Shown in pieces: positions 37,476-48,410 of a stretch of 64,000 nucleotides of DNA. The notes below the pieces were generated by a model, which ran no database searches, was not told where the DNA came from, and saw only the letters and a list, made by a program, of their open reading frames with translations. The stretch covers positions 1-64,000 of the forward strand of contig NZ_BAEO01000031.1 in NCBI RefSeq assembly GCF_000314995.1. The letters are read 5' to 3'. The stretch is from Paraglaciecola arctica BSs20135. Lineage in GTDB: Bacteria > Pseudomonadota > Gammaproteobacteria > Enterobacterales > Alteromonadaceae. How positions within the stretch are numbered: position 1 is the stretch's first letter; the number at the start of each line of letters is the position of its first letter. Made by a program: the position numbers and the translations under genes.

Positions 37476-39674
37476 TTAGCTAGCTAAACTTTGCTTCAGC
37501 TCGTTGCGCATTTTATGCAACAAAGGTTCGGTGTAACCACTTGGTTGTTTCTCACCTTTGAAGATAAGATCAACTGCCGCCTGAAAAGCTAAGCTGGAAT
37601 CAAAGTTAGGTGCCATAGCAATATAAGTATTGTCTTGCTCATTTTGAGTATCCACCACAACCGCCATACGTTTTAGGGTTTCCGTGACTTGCTCAGCACT
37701 CAATAGACCATGATGTAACCAGTTGCAGATATGTTGGCTGGATATACGTAAGGTTGCTCTGTCTTCCATTCGACCTACATTATCGATATCAGGTACTTTT
37801 GAGCACCCTACTCCCTGATTAACCCAACGCACCACATAACCCAATAACCCTTGAACATTATTGTCCAATTCATTTTGTCGTTCTTGGTTAGACAAATCAG
37901 CAATGTTTTTGAGTAGTGGAATAGTTAACAACGCATCAAGTTGAGAGTCATAGTTGTTTGAACTAGTGTCAGCCAACATTTGCTCTTGTACCTCTGAAAC
38001 ATTAACTTGATGATAATGCATCACATGTAACGTAGCGGCAGTAGGAGAAGGCACCCAAGCACATGAAGCGCCTGATTTAGGATGGCCAATTTTAGCCTTA
38101 AGCATTGCCGCCATTTCATCTGGCGTGGCCCACATGCCTTTGCCTATTTGTGCTTTACCTTTAAGTCCAGCTTTTAAACCAATCAGCACATTTCTGTTTT
38201 CGTAGGCTGAGATCCATTTTTCATTTTTCATCAGTTCTTTACGAACCATAGGACCTGCTAACATGCTGGTATGAATTTCATCGCCCGTTCTATCTAAAAA
38301 CCCAGTGTTAATAAAGGCCACACGGGCACTCGCCGCTCGAATACATTCTTTTAGATTGGCTGAAGTTCTGCGCTCTTCATCCATAATGCCCATCTTGATA
38401 GTATTTTCGGCAAGACCTAGACACTTTTCTACGCGGCTAAACAAATCATTGGTAAATTGCACTTCTGCAGGCCCATGCATTTTAGGTTTAACAATATAAA
38501 TGCTGCCATGTTTTGAGTTCACAAACTTAGATGACCCATTTAAGTCATGTAGCGCAATCAAGGAGGTGATCAGTGCATCCAGTATGCCTTCGGGCACTTC
38601 TTCGTTATTTGCCGTTAAAATCGCGTCAGTTGTCATTAAATGACCGACATTACGGATAAACTGTAGGCTTCGCCCTGGTAAACTCATAGGTTCACCTGCG
38701 GAACTAAGGTAGCTTCGATCAGGATTAAGGGTTCTGGTGGTTTGTTTACCGCCTTTGCAGATGGTTTCAGCTAAATCGCCTTTCATCAGTCCTAGCCAGT
38801 TTTCATAGACCGCAGTTTTATCAGCAGCATCAACAGCTGCAATAGAATCTTCGCAGTCTTGTATGGTGCTTAGGGCTGATTCTAAAACGACGTCTTTTAC
38901 AGCAGCCGCATCCGTTTGCCCAATTAGATCATTTTTATCAATTTGGATTTCTATATGTAAGCCATTATTGATGCACAAAATGGCTGACGGAGCTTCAATA
39001 GAGCCATTAAATCCTAAAAATTGCTCTGGTTCTTTTAAGTTAACTAATTTGCCAGTATTTAATTCAACTAATAACTGACGATCTTCAATTTTATATTTGA
39101 TTGAATCATGGTGGCTACCTTGGGCTAGTGGCAAAGAGTCATCCAAAAAGTTTCGAACAAAGCTTTGGACCTTTTTCCCACGAATAGGATTATATCCAGC
39201 AACTACTGGTTCACTACTAGGATCATCAACAATCACATCAGAGCCATAAAGGGCGTCATACAAACTCCCCCATCTTGCGTTAGCGGCATTTAGGGCAAAC
39301 CGAGCATTCATTAGCGGCACTACCAATTGTGGCCCTGCAATTAAAGCCACTTCTGGATCTACATTTTCAGTAGTGATCTGAAAGTCACTTTGTTCAGGCA
39401 CTAAATAGCCAATTTCAGATAGAAATTTTTGATATTTTTGTTGCGAAAACGCAGTACCCAAATTATCTAAATGCCAAGCATCAATCTTCGATTGCAGTGA
39501 GTCTCGGGTAGCTAACAGTGCTTTATTTCGGGGAATAAATTCATTAAACACATCGGCAACAGCGGACCAAAAATCTTGTTGATTTACCTGGAGTCCAGGA
39601 AGTACCTCATTGTTGACTAAGTTGTGAAGGCACTCGGCAATTTTATACTCATGTTCATTAATTCGTTTATTCAT
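37476..39674 (-). CDS. glcB: Malate synthase G
   Basis: 732-aa full-length enzyme making malate from glyoxylate and acetyl-CoA. Recognised segments: NARWGSLYDALYGSDV, SIAAVDAADKTAVYENWLGLMKGDL, YIVKPKMHGPAEVQFTNDLFSRVE, MGIMDEERRTSANLKECI, FLDRTGDEIHTSMLAG and PSPTAATLHVMHYHQVNV. In this operon it consumes glyoxylate from ureidoglycolate. 53 bp after allA. Confidence 0.96.
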   Translation of the reverse strand: MNKRINEHEYKIAECLHNLVNNEVLPGLQVNQQDFWSAVADVFNEFIPRNKALLATRDSLQSKIDAWHLDNLGTAFSQQKYQKFLSEIGYLVPEQSDFQITTENVDPEVALIAGPQLVVPLMNARFALNAANARWGSLYDALYGSDVIVDDPSSEPVVAGYNPIRGKKVQSFVRNFLDDSLPLAQGSHHDSIKYKIEDRQLLVELNTGKLVNLKEPEQFLGFNGSIEAPSAILCINNGLHIEIQIDKNDLIGQTDAAAVKDVVLESALSTIQDCEDSIAAVDAADKTAVYENWLGLMKGDLAETICKGGKQTTRTLNPDRSYLSSAGEPMSLPGRSLQFIRNVGHLMTTDAILTANNEEVPEGILDALITSLIALHDLNGSSKFVNSKHGSIYIVKPKMHGPAEVQFTNDLFSRVEKCLGLAENTIKMGIMDEERRTSANLKECIRAASARVAFINTGFLDRTGDEIHTSMLAGPMVRKELMKNEKWISAYENRNVLIGLKAGLKGKAQIGKGMWATPDEMAAMLKAKIGHPKSGASCAWVPSPTAATLHVMHYHQVNVSEVQEQMLADTSSNNYDSQLDALLTIPLLKNIADLSNQERQNELDNNVQGLLGYVVRWVNQGVGCSKVPDIDNVGRMEDRATLRISSQHICNWLHHGLLSAEQVTETLKRMAVVVDTQNEQDNTYIAMAPNFDSSLAFQAAVDLIFKGEKQPSGYTEPLLHKMRNELKQSLAS

Positions 39675-39727
39675 TGTGTTTCCTAAAAGATTTCAATTAG
39701 CGCTGAAGATTTGACTTAATTCAGTTG

Positions 39728-40234
39728 TTAGCTCTGGGCGATAACAAGTGAACCGTCTAAATCAATCACGTCGCAATTTTCTCCCGCACCACCACGATCA
39801 ACCACTATAAAGTCACTGACTTGGTGTAACGCCAGACAGTAATGATGCCAAGTGCCTTTATGATAATTCACACCTTGGTTTGATGACGCCAAGAACACTT
39901 CAATTTTTGAAATATGCAATTCACCTTTGGGTGCAACTACCACTAAATATGGTTGTTGTCCCATAGGAATAAAAGCTTGGCTAGATAATGGATGACGCTC
40001 CATCATCTTAATCCTAACGGGTTGTTCTAGTGGTGTAGAGCGAAAGATATTAATGAGAGTTCGCCCGCCTTCTTCAGTTACGTCAACTTGGGCTAGATCA
40101 TGATAACGCTGAGTAAAACCGTCATTAATACTGAAGTGTTGAGCCTTATCATTAACCTCTATCACATCACCGAACTGGGCAAAATTTTCCGGTGTGAGTG
40201 TTTTAGGTATTATCTGTTGATTATTTGTCATCAA
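39728..40234 (-). CDS. allA: Ureidoglycolate lyase
   Basis: 168 aa. Converts ureidoglycolate to glyoxylate and urea. Family features: LTPENFAQFGDVIE, NIFRSTPLEQPVRIKMMERHPLSSQAFIPM, KGTWHHYCLALHQVSDFIVVDRGG, the cupin-like active site. It sits between allantoicase and malate synthase, which gives the full route to malate. Confidence 0.93.
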   Translation of the reverse strand: MMTNNQQIIPKTLTPENFAQFGDVIEVNDKAQHFSINDGFTQRYHDLAQVDVTEEGGRTLINIFRSTPLEQPVRIKMMERHPLSSQAFIPMGQQPYLVVVAPKGELHISKIEVFLASSNQGVNYHKGTWHHYCLALHQVSDFIVVDRGGAGENCDVIDLDGSLVIAQS

Positions 40235-40262
40235 GCCTTTATCCCATTTGCTTTATTTATCG

Positions 40263-41312
40263 TTACTTACGTTTACCTAATATTCGCATTCTAGAAATAC
40301 CACCATCGGGGTAAATACTTAATTTAACGTGACTAAATTGTTGTGATTTATCAGTAATTAATTCATTGATAAATAGATGTTCACGATGGGCATACAACCT
40401 AGTTTGAGGAATAATGGTTTGCCAATTTAGCTGTGCATTAACTTCATCAAAATTATCACTGTCAGTATTGATGCCTTCGAGTTTAAAAGTGTCTGGGAAG
40501 TTACCTTTAAAATGGCAAGTATCAACTATGACTTTCTCGACACTGCCTAGTGCCGCTAACTTAACAATTGACCAATCTGGCCCCGGATCACGACGACGTT
40601 TTGTTTCCCAACCATCACCCATATCTTTACCACGACCAGGCATGATTAAGTTGTTTTTATCGCTGAAAAACATGTCACTTACTAACAAGGCTTTGGCACC
40701 GTTCTTAATTGACGCTAAATCAATTAATTCACCCTCAACAAAATCGTTCCAGTTTACTTGTGCTTCACCATAAACTCGGAAACGCGCTATGCCACCATCT
40801 GGGAACATATTTAATCGCACATGAGTCCATGATTGAGAATTGGTAATTTCGAAAATATTTTGACTATGGGCAGCAACTTCGCTTTTAGCTAAAACAGTAT
40901 GCCAAACCGTATCTTCATCTGGTTGCTGAGCACTCACGCAAGCTTCTACTGAAACAGTCTGCGGGGCATTGCCTCGGAAATAATTAGTATCTATGTCAAA
41001 CCCACGAATTACACCACTAATACCAAGGCGAATAATACACCAATCGAATTCACGGCCGTTGTCTCTGCCATAGCTGCGACGGGATTCCCAACCGTCCATC
41101 CATTTGCCGCGTTCAGTGAATTTGTCATCAATAAAAATACCACGGCCAGATTTAAGTAGATTTTCCATTTCAGCAAAAAAATCATCACTGCAAGATAAAG
41201 TTTCACCGCCAACACGTTCACTGGCTAGATCAACAAAATGGGTTTTTAACTTCAATTCCAATTCCGCACCTTTACCAGCTAATTTGTTTTGCACTTGGGT
41301 ATTCTCAATCAT
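40263..41312 (-). CDS. alc: Allantoicase
   Basis: 349 aa. Hydrolyses allantoate to ureidoglycolate and urea. Two repeats of the allantoicase domain are visible (about residues 25-180 and 200-345), each with a GRG/GKWMDGWE(S/T)(R/K)R motif, a DTxxFKGN/NYFRGN motif and a GGISRMRILG/GGIARFRVYG end. First gene of the four-gene leftward operon. Confidence 0.95.
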   Translation of the reverse strand: MIENTQVQNKLAGKGAELELKLKTHFVDLASERVGGETLSCSDDFFAEMENLLKSGRGIFIDDKFTERGKWMDGWESRRSYGRDNGREFDWCIIRLGISGVIRGFDIDTNYFRGNAPQTVSVEACVSAQQPDEDTVWHTVLAKSEVAAHSQNIFEITNSQSWTHVRLNMFPDGGIARFRVYGEAQVNWNDFVEGELIDLASIKNGAKALLVSDMFFSDKNNLIMPGRGKDMGDGWETKRRRDPGPDWSIVKLAALGSVEKVIVDTCHFKGNFPDTFKLEGINTDSDNFDEVNAQLNWQTIIPQTRLYAHREHLFINELITDKSQQFSHVKLSIYPDGGISRMRILGKRK

Positions 41313-41403
41313 TTAAAATTTCCTATTTTGCCAAGGTGATGGTGTTCAATTTGAATAAATTATACAAAGGGGGAAGTAGTACCAAGCTTTCTGTGCAGAA
41401 AAA

Positions 41404-41421
41404 CCTGACACAACTGTCAGG
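41404..41421. promoter_or_regulatory. Candidate TetR-family operator upstream of alc
   Basis: Perfect dyad CCTGACA-CAAC-TGTCAGG, 18 bp, about 92 bp upstream of the alc start. Size and symmetry fit a TetR-dimer site and it is the only such dyad I noticed in the operon promoter. Likely bound by the RutR-like protein encoded at the end of the operon; unproven. Confidence 0.5.
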
Positions 41422-41559
41422 ATTTTATTGTAGTGGATTATAAATGCGCTGCATAGCTTGATTAGAAAAATAAAAAATATTAATAAACTGCTTTAAAATT
41501 TAGTGAAGTTGCCAGAAATAAGATACTCATAGCTCATCAAACTAAACCTATTATCTATT

Positions 41560-42567
41560 TCACCAACAACCTATCAGTTTACCCATAGTATCGTTATTTT
41601 CTAATCGTTGATGAGCCATACCCGCGTCTTTGGCAGCAAATTCGGTATCTATATTGGCAACAAGTGTGCCGTTAGCAAAATCACTTAAACATGTCTGACT
41701 AAATTCTTTTATAAGGTGACTTTTATATTGATCGTTACGACTTCTCAAGGTTGAGCCTTTAACCGTGGCCCTTTTGCCTAGCATCATAGCCATATCTAGT
41801 TTGTCTGCATATCGACCAGCCAACATGGCCAAATACAGCACATTGCCATCCATATTAAGCAGTTTTAAGTTTCTATTAAGGTAATCACCAGCAACAAAAT
41901 CAATAATCAAATCACAGCCTTGCCAATGTTTAGCAATCTCTTGAGCAAAGTCTTGTTGTTGGTAGTTAATAACTAGATCTGCGCCTAACTGCTTACATAA
42001 GTCCAATTTAGCCTGACTTGATGCCGTGACCGCAACAGCACAACCTTGTCGTTTGGCTAACTGAATAGCCGCCAGTCCTACCCCGCTGGCTCCTGCATGG
42101 ATCAATACATGCTGTTTTGGTTGTAAATCATTTTCGATAAACATAGCTTGGTAGGCTGTGAAGAAACATTCAGCTATACCTGCGACTTCAGACATCTGCA
42201 TGTTTGCAGGTGCAGCCATTAGATGTTGACTATTAACCGCCACATATTCGGCATATCCGCCTCCAGCCACTAAACCAAACACTTTATCGCCTAGTTCAAA
42301 AGGTTGAGGACTCATTTGTTCAGAATGAATTTGAACAATCTCACCGCTCATTTCTAAACCTAAAATATCGCTTTCCCCTGGTGGCGCTGGATACTTGCCT
42401 TGCCTTTGTAAGGTATCGGCGCGGTTTACACCAAAACAGGCTACTTTTACTAAAACCTGCCCAGATGTAATTGTAGGAATTTCTGTCTGACTAATTTCTA
42501 ATGCGTCAGGTGCACAACCATTATGATGTTTTATATACTGCATAGAGTTATTTATAGAACTATTCAA
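41560..42567 (-). CDS. Zeta-crystallin-like NAD(P)H quinone oxidoreductase
   Basis: 335-aa MDR-family oxidoreductase. GroES-like N-terminal half with [32 protein letters not shown], then NADP-binding [22 protein letters not shown]. No catalytic zinc ligands. The TIGR02824 (PIG3) type length fits. The start is a TTG at 42567 with AAAGGA upstream; an ATG at 42543 (MQYIKHHNG) is an equally typical N-terminus. Confidence 0.88.
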   Translation of the reverse strand: MNSSINNSMQYIKHHNGCAPDALEISQTEIPTITSGQVLVKVACFGVNRADTLQRQGKYPAPPGESDILGLEMSGEIVQIHSEQMSPQPFELGDKVFGLVAGGGYAEYVAVNSQHLMAAPANMQMSEVAGIAECFFTAYQAMFIENDLQPKQHVLIHAGASGVGLAAIQLAKRQGCAVAVTASSQAKLDLCKQLGADLVINYQQQDFAQEIAKHWQGCDLIIDFVAGDYLNRNLKLLNMDGNVLYLAMLAGRYADKLDMAMMLGKRATVKGSTLRSRNDQYKSHLIKEFSQTCLSDFANGTLVANIDTEFAAKDAGMAHQRLENNDTMGKLIGCW

Positions 42568-42658
42568 AGTGTTAAATCCTTTCTGTAAGCTGAAATACTG
42601 TTTAGCAAAGCCTTTGCCTCATGTACAATTGCGACAAATTTTTTATAAAAGTTATCCT

Positions 42659-43846
42659 ATGTCATCTAGCGTCATTTTGCAGCCCGGTCGTGAAAAGTCT
42701 TTATTACGTAAACATCCTTGGATTTTTTCTCGTGCCATCGAAAAAACCATAGGCAGAACCAACATGGGAGACACAGTAGATGTGTTATCCCACGATGGTG
42801 CCTTTTTAGGCAGAGGCGCGTGGTCTCCAGAGTCGCAAATTCAAGTAAGAATTTGGACATTTGATAAAGATGAAAGTATCGATAATGGTTTCTTTCAAAG
42901 GCGTATAGCCACTGCCCAAGCGTCAAGAGAAGATTTAATCAAACGTCACGGATTAACCGGTTATCGACTTATCGCAGCTGAATCAGATGGGCTACCAGGT
43001 ATTACTATTGATAGATATGCTGACGTCTTGGTATGCCAGTTATTATCTGCCGGCGCTGAAAAACACCGCGACAAAATTGTTTGGGCCTTAAAAAAGGAAT
43101 TTCCAGAGTGTTCGATTTATGAACGTAGCGATGTAGCGATCCGTAAAAAAGAAGGTTTAGAACAAATAACCCAAGTGTTACATGGTGATGTCCCTGAAGA
43201 AGTGGTGATTGAAGAAAACGGTATAAAAATCATTGTTAACGTCAAACAAGGACATAAAACCGGGTTTTACCTCGACCAAAGAGACAATCGCGCCATCTCG
43301 GCAAAATACGTTAAGGATAAAACCTTACTGAATTGTTTTTGTTATACAGGGACTTTTGGCAGTTATGCCTTGGCCAGTGGTGCTAAGTTTGTTACCAGTA
43401 TTGATGTTTCAGATTTAGCTTTAAGCACCGCAAAAAGAAATGTTGAAATAAATAATTTAGACACAGATAAATGTGAGTTTCTAAACGCCGATGTGTTCCA
43501 AGCATTACGGGACTACAAACAAGCGGGTAAACATTTTGATCAAATCATTCTTGATCCACCCAAGTTTATCGATTCAAAGAGTTCGTTAGTTCGCGGTTGC
43601 CGGGGTTATAAAGACATCAATATGTTGGCCATGCAGATCATGGAGCCTGGCGGTATCTTATGTACTTTTAGTTGTTCGGGTTTATTATCTTTTGATTTGT
43701 TTCAAAAAGTAGTAGCAGACGCGGCTTTAGATGCAGGTAGAACTGTACAGATAATCGAAAGATTAGGCCAAGCCGCCGATCACCCTGTTGGCAGTAACTA
43801 CCCTGAAGGATTTTATTTGAAAGGCTTAGTGTGCCGAGTGCTCTAA
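42659..43846 (+). CDS. rlmI: 23S rRNA m5C1962 methyltransferase
   Basis: 395 aa from the ATG at 42659, which gives the canonical start ([25 protein letters not shown] domain). The Rossmann SAM domain has [20 protein letters not shown] and catalytic LDPPKF, then [10 protein letters not shown]. The longer frame from 42569 adds 30 unrelated residues. A convergent terminator follows. Confidence 0.93.
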   Translation: MSSSVILQPGREKSLLRKHPWIFSRAIEKTIGRTNMGDTVDVLSHDGAFLGRGAWSPESQIQVRIWTFDKDESIDNGFFQRRIATAQASREDLIKRHGLTGYRLIAAESDGLPGITIDRYADVLVCQLLSAGAEKHRDKIVWALKKEFPECSIYERSDVAIRKKEGLEQITQVLHGDVPEEVVIEENGIKIIVNVKQGHKTGFYLDQRDNRAISAKYVKDKTLLNCFCYTGTFGSYALASGAKFVTSIDVSDLALSTAKRNVEINNLDTDKCEFLNADVFQALRDYKQAGKHFDQIILDPPKFIDSKSSLVRGCRGYKDINMLAMQIMEPGGILCTFSCSGLLSFDLFQKVVADAALDAGRTVQIIERLGQAADHPVGSNYPEGFYLKGLVCRVL

Positions 43847-43901
43847 TAAAAATCGATCTGCACAAGTAACATTGTCAGATCAACCCATATTCAATAATTA
43901 G

Positions 43902-43926
43902 AATAAGCGACTTTTGTCGCTTATTT
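43902..43926. terminator. Convergent terminator between rlmI and the PilZ gene
   Basis: Perfect 10-bp stem AATAAGCGAC / GTCGCTTATT with a TTTT loop. It overlaps the PilZ stop codon and is usable from both directions. Confidence 0.7.
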
Positions 43927-44223
43927 CATTTCGAGGATCTCAACACCCACAGTACAGGAGTTGTCATCAATAGCTTCACAGCGTACAACTTTAGTATCGG
44001 CGGTAAGTGAAGGGATTTGTGAATTAGTAGATTCAATGTAAACATTTATCTTGGTGCCCATCTCAACAGAACTTTCTTCTATTTCAAAAGACATTCCAGT
44101 TGCGCTTATGTCCTTGCACACGGCCTGCAGACTACGTGTAGACTCATCGTCAACTATTTTTAGTTCACAAACAGAATTGACCATCATTCGGAAAAAATTG
44201 CGCTTGTCATCGTAACCTAACAT
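43921..44223 (-). CDS. PilZ domain protein
   Basis: 100 aa from the ATG at 44223, favoured because GGAG lies 6 bases upstream (a start at 44235 is possible). The c-di-GMP-binding pattern is visible as KRNFFRMMV (RxxxR-like) and DISATGMSF (D/NxSxxG). It consists of the PilZ barrel only and is likely a stand-alone c-di-GMP receptor. Confidence 0.85.
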   Translation of the reverse strand: MLGYDDKRNFFRMMVNSVCELKIVDDESTRSLQAVCKDISATGMSFEIEESSVEMGTKINVYIESTNSQIPSLTADTKVVRCEAIDDNSCTVGVEILEMK

Positions 44224-44317
44224 CCAATACTCCATGAAGTTAAAATTCTACTCTGTAGTTTATAGGGTGCCGTGAAACCAAAGTCAACGCAAATAAAACT
44301 CGAATCATCAACTTGAG

Positions 44318-47300
44318 TTAAATCGAATCCAAATGATTCAATATACGTTTGACTGAAATTGGGGCAGATGTGCCTAATTGTTGAGCAAAAAACGACACCT
44401 GTAATTCCTGTAAAAGCCAACGTACTTCTTTTAATTCTTCCGGTATAGGCTGATTTGCAGGAATTTTATTATATTTTGCCTGATAGGCTTGTTCGGCCTT
44501 TTCTAAATTAAGCTGATGTAATTTGTCTTTGGTGGGATCTATGGCCACTTTTTCCAATCTTTTAGCAATCGCCTTAATATAACGTTGCCAATCGCCCAAT
44601 TTATGAGCTCCTACATCGGCCACAAAACCTTTGTAGACCAAGGAATCGAGTTGAGCTTTGATATGTCCATGAGCGTAAATGAGATTTAACGGCACACTGC
44701 CTTTCATCTTTTTCTTAATTTCATGAGCAACGGTTAAGCCAACTTCTACTTGTTGGGCAATAGACAAAACAGTGTCGTTAATTTCTTGCCTGACAAATTC
44801 ACAACATGCACCAAACTGTTCTTTATCTCGGATATCCGCATTATTTTGCAGACAATATTGATTAATTAGTTGATCAACACCTGCATCTATACAGTCATCG
44901 ATTAAGGCTCTAATTTGTCCGAAAGGATTAAAATACAGCCCTAACTTAGCTTTATTGGGCAGTTTGTCCTGTAAATATTTGACCGGTGAAGGTATGCCCA
45001 AAATAACTAACTTTCGTAACCCTAGCTTATGGGATATTTCGGCAATATGCGGCTGATCAAATAATTTAACGGCTACTGTTTTGCCTTCGTTAACTAATGC
45101 TGGGTAGGCCTTGATCTCATAGCCACCGGTTTTGTTGATAAATTCGTTGGGTAATTTATCGATTTCCCAACTGACTAAACCCGTTTTTTCTAGTTCTGGC
45201 GTAGCTACAGCCTGTAGGTTTTGTTTGACTTTACCTTGCAGTTTTTGCTGTAACACAAACAAATCACGGCCTTGGGCAATCACCTTTCCTTGTTGATCTA
45301 TTACTTTGATATTAAAAGTTAAATGTTGTGGCAATTTATCTCGTTGCCATTCGCTAGTCTCCAGCTCGCGCCCCGTCATACGCTTTAGTTTCAGCGACAA
45401 AGCGCTTAAGAAGGCAATAGGATTACCTTGCTTATCTATTTGCGGCATATCAGACAAGCAGGCATCGGCATAATTGGGGGCCGGAACAAAGTTTCGTCTT
45501 AAAGATTTTGGCAAGGCTTTGATCAAGGCCACAATAAGCTCATGGCGTAATCCCGGAATAAGCCAATCCAAGCCCACAGTTGTGACTTGATTCAGTAGTG
45601 GTAATGGCACCATCAAACTGACACCGTCGTCTATATCTTTGGGATCGAAATGATAATCTAATCCAAGGGTAAGATTATTTTGCCTAAAGGTTTCTGGGAA
45701 TGACGATGCATCTATATGTCCAGTATCTTTCTTAAGTAAGGCTTCGGGATCGAAATTAAGTAACTGTGGATCTTCAGTAGACTGTTTTTTCCACCATTTT
45801 TTAAAATTGACTTCAGAACAGATATGACTGGGGATTTTTTCACCATAAAAATCCACTAAGGTATCTTCATCTACTAATAGGTCTCGCCTACGGCTCTTGT
45901 CCTCTAAATCTTCAATATTTTCTATCATCTTTTGATTAAAAGACAAAAACGAAAAGTTCAGTTTAGTGTCCATATTAACCAAAGCTTCGCGGATAAATAT
46001 CTCCCTACTAACTTGTGGGTCAATTTGGCTATAATTTTTTCGCCTTTGGTTAACCAGTATCAGGCCATACAAACTGACTTTCTCAAAGGCCTGCACAACA
46101 CCGTGTTTCTTTGACCAGTGTGGTTCTGAGTATTCGGTTTTGATTAAGTGTTGGGCTAGTGGCTCAATCCATTCTGGTTCAATTTTAGCCGCCACTCTGC
46201 CAAATAAATGGGCTGTTTCCACTAACTCAGCGACCATAGTCCACTTAGGTTGAGATTTAGATAAACCAGAGCCCGGAAAAATTTTAAAGCGGCTATTGCG
46301 GGCACCTAAGTATTCACGGTCGACATCTTTAGTACCTAAATGGGATAACAACCCTGATGCAATAGCTTGGTGAATAGCTTGATATTCAGCCTGATGTGAA
46401 GAAATCCCAAAACCCAGCTCTGCCACAGATTTTTTAAGTTGACTGACAATATCTTGCCATTCACGCATCCGCATAAAATTAATAAAATGTTTCTTACACC
46501 AGTTACGTAATTGGCTGGATGATAAAGCTTGCTGTTGTTCTTTGAACCCTTGCCACAATTGGAAATAACCTAGAAAATCAGACTCCTTATTAGTAAAGTC
46601 TTCGTGCATTTGGTCAGCTTGTTGCTTTTTGTCCTGAGGGCGCTCTTTGGGATCTTGGATACTCAAACCCGCAGCAATGATCAAGACTTCACTGAGGCAA
46701 TTTTGTTTAGCGGCTTCCACCACCATGCGTGCATATCTTGGATCTATAGGTAGACGCGCTAGCTGCCGACCTTGGTGGGTTAATCCTTGTCGACCAAGTT
46801 TGTTATCTACTGCCCCTAGTTCTTCGAGTAGTTTAAAACCATCATTAATACTTCTAGAATCAGGTGGTTGTACAAAAGGAAACTCATCTACTTTACCTAA
46901 CCCCAAGGACATCATTTGTAAAATAACCGAAGCCAAATTGGTACGTAAAATCTCAGGATCGGTAAACACATCCCTAGATAAATAATCATCCTCTGAATAC
47001 AAACGAATACAAATACCATCGGATACACGACCACAGCGCCCTGCCCTTTGATTAGCTGACGCTTGTGAAATCGCTTCAATAGGTAAACGTTGTACTTTAC
47101 TGCGCACGCTATAGCGCGATATACGAGCAGTGCCAGGATCGACAACATACTTTATTCCTGGAACAGTAAGAGAGGTTTCTGCAACATTAGTGGCGAGAAC
47201 AATTCTTCTACCTGTATGGGAAGAAAACACTTTGTTTTGTTCGCTGTTACTCAACCTAGCATACAAAGGCAAAACTTCGGTATGCCGATATTGCTGTTTG

Positions 47301-48223
47301 TTCAGTGCGTCAGCAGTATCGCGAATTTCCCTTTCGCCACTTAAAAACACTAATATGTCGCCGTTTGGCTCGGTTAATAATTCATTTACCGCTTCGATAA
47401 TAGCTTGAATTTGGTCGTTATCACTGCTTTCGCCTTCCCTGTAGCGCATTTCTACTGGGTAAGTTCTGCCACTGACTTCAATAACAGGTGCGTCGTTAAA
47501 GTGTTTTGAAAAACGCAGAGGATCAATAGTCGCAGAGGTAATGATAAGTTTAAGTTCTGGGCGTCTAGGTAATAGTTGTTTTAGATAACCCAGAATAAAA
47601 TCGATGTTTAAGCTACGTTCATGAGCCTCATCTATGATGATAGTGTCGTATTGATTCAAAAACTTATCTTGTTGAATTTCTGCCAACAAAATACCGTCTG
47701 TCATTAATTTGATATAGGTACTATCTGATACTTGATCTGAAAACCTAATTTTAAAACCCACTTGTTGACCAAGTGGCGTTTTTAATTCGTCGGCGATACG
47801 GTTTGCCACCGTTCTAGCAGCAAGACGTCTAGGTTGAGTATGACCAATCAAACCGCCAATCCCTCTACCAAGCTCTAAACATATTTTTGGAATTTGGGTG
47901 GTTTTACCTGAACCTGTTTCGCCGGCGATGATCACTACTTGATTATTTGCAATGGCTTCGGCTATTTCATCTTTTCTTTCACAAACAGGTAAAGGAGGAA
48001 ATTCAATTTCTGGCCGTTGCTCTAGTCTAGAAGCAAAAATCTGCGTAGATTTTTGGATATCACCTTGCAGTTTAGCTAAATAATCTGGCTTTTTATCAGC
48101 CGCTAAGCTGGGAATTCTACGCAAACGGGAAATAAATCTAAATTTGTCTTTAGACATACAAGTCGCGATATCACTAGATAGTTGTTTAACGCTAATTTCT
48201 GAGTTGGGTTGTACTAAAGACAA
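44318..48223 (-). CDS. hrpA: ATP-dependent RNA helicase HrpA
   Basis: 1301-aa DEAH-box helicase of full length. Motif I GETGSGKTTQIPK, motif II DEAHERS, motif III SATID, motif VI QRAGRCGR, and the C-terminal HA2/OB/DUF3418 region (RELETSEWQRDKLPQHLTFN). It rescues stalled ribosomes and processes mRNA in relatives. Confidence 0.96.
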   Translation of the reverse strand: MSLVQPNSEISVKQLSSDIATCMSKDKFRFISRLRRIPSLAADKKPDYLAKLQGDIQKSTQIFASRLEQRPEIEFPPLPVCERKDEIAEAIANNQVVIIAGETGSGKTTQIPKICLELGRGIGGLIGHTQPRRLAARTVANRIADELKTPLGQQVGFKIRFSDQVSDSTYIKLMTDGILLAEIQQDKFLNQYDTIIIDEAHERSLNIDFILGYLKQLLPRRPELKLIITSATIDPLRFSKHFNDAPVIEVSGRTYPVEMRYREGESSDNDQIQAIIEAVNELLTEPNGDILVFLSGEREIRDTADALNKQQYRHTEVLPLYARLSNSEQNKVFSSHTGRRIVLATNVAETSLTVPGIKYVVDPGTARISRYSVRSKVQRLPIEAISQASANQRAGRCGRVSDGICIRLYSEDDYLSRDVFTDPEILRTNLASVILQMMSLGLGKVDEFPFVQPPDSRSINDGFKLLEELGAVDNKLGRQGLTHQGRQLARLPIDPRYARMVVEAAKQNCLSEVLIIAAGLSIQDPKERPQDKKQQADQMHEDFTNKESDFLGYFQLWQGFKEQQQALSSSQLRNWCKKHFINFMRMREWQDIVSQLKKSVAELGFGISSHQAEYQAIHQAIASGLLSHLGTKDVDREYLGARNSRFKIFPGSGLSKSQPKWTMVAELVETAHLFGRVAAKIEPEWIEPLAQHLIKTEYSEPHWSKKHGVVQAFEKVSLYGLILVNQRRKNYSQIDPQVSREIFIREALVNMDTKLNFSFLSFNQKMIENIEDLEDKSRRRDLLVDEDTLVDFYGEKIPSHICSEVNFKKWWKKQSTEDPQLLNFDPEALLKKDTGHIDASSFPETFRQNNLTLGLDYHFDPKDIDDGVSLMVPLPLLNQVTTVGLDWLIPGLRHELIVALIKALPKSLRRNFVPAPNYADACLSDMPQIDKQGNPIAFLSALSLKLKRMTGRELETSEWQRDKLPQHLTFNIKVIDQQGKVIAQGRDLFVLQQKLQGKVKQNLQAVATPELEKTGLVSWEIDKLPNEFINKTGGYEIKAYPALVNEGKTVAVKLFDQPHIAEISHKLGLRKLVILGIPSPVKYLQDKLPNKAKLGLYFNPFGQIRALIDDCIDAGVDQLINQYCLQNNADIRDKEQFGACCEFVRQEINDTVLSIAQQVEVGLTVAHEIKKKMKGSVPLNLIYAHGHIKAQLDSLVYKGFVADVGAHKLGDWQRYIKAIAKRLEKVAIDPTKDKLHQLNLEKAEQAYQAKYNKIPANQPIPEELKEVRWLLQELQVSFFAQQLGTSAPISVKRILNHLDSI

Positions 48224-48410
48224 AAACGGCTGCTCTTTTACTTCTATAAAAATGAACCGAGGATCCTAGAAGATGAATCGAGCAAATACCAGTATTATTA
48301 AAACATATCCCCCTGTCACCTCAAGATGTGCGTTTCAAAACGACTGGAGCGCTTCAATTTAAGGCAATGACTGAATGTCGACCACCTTCTGAATTGACCT
48401 AACAAAAGAG

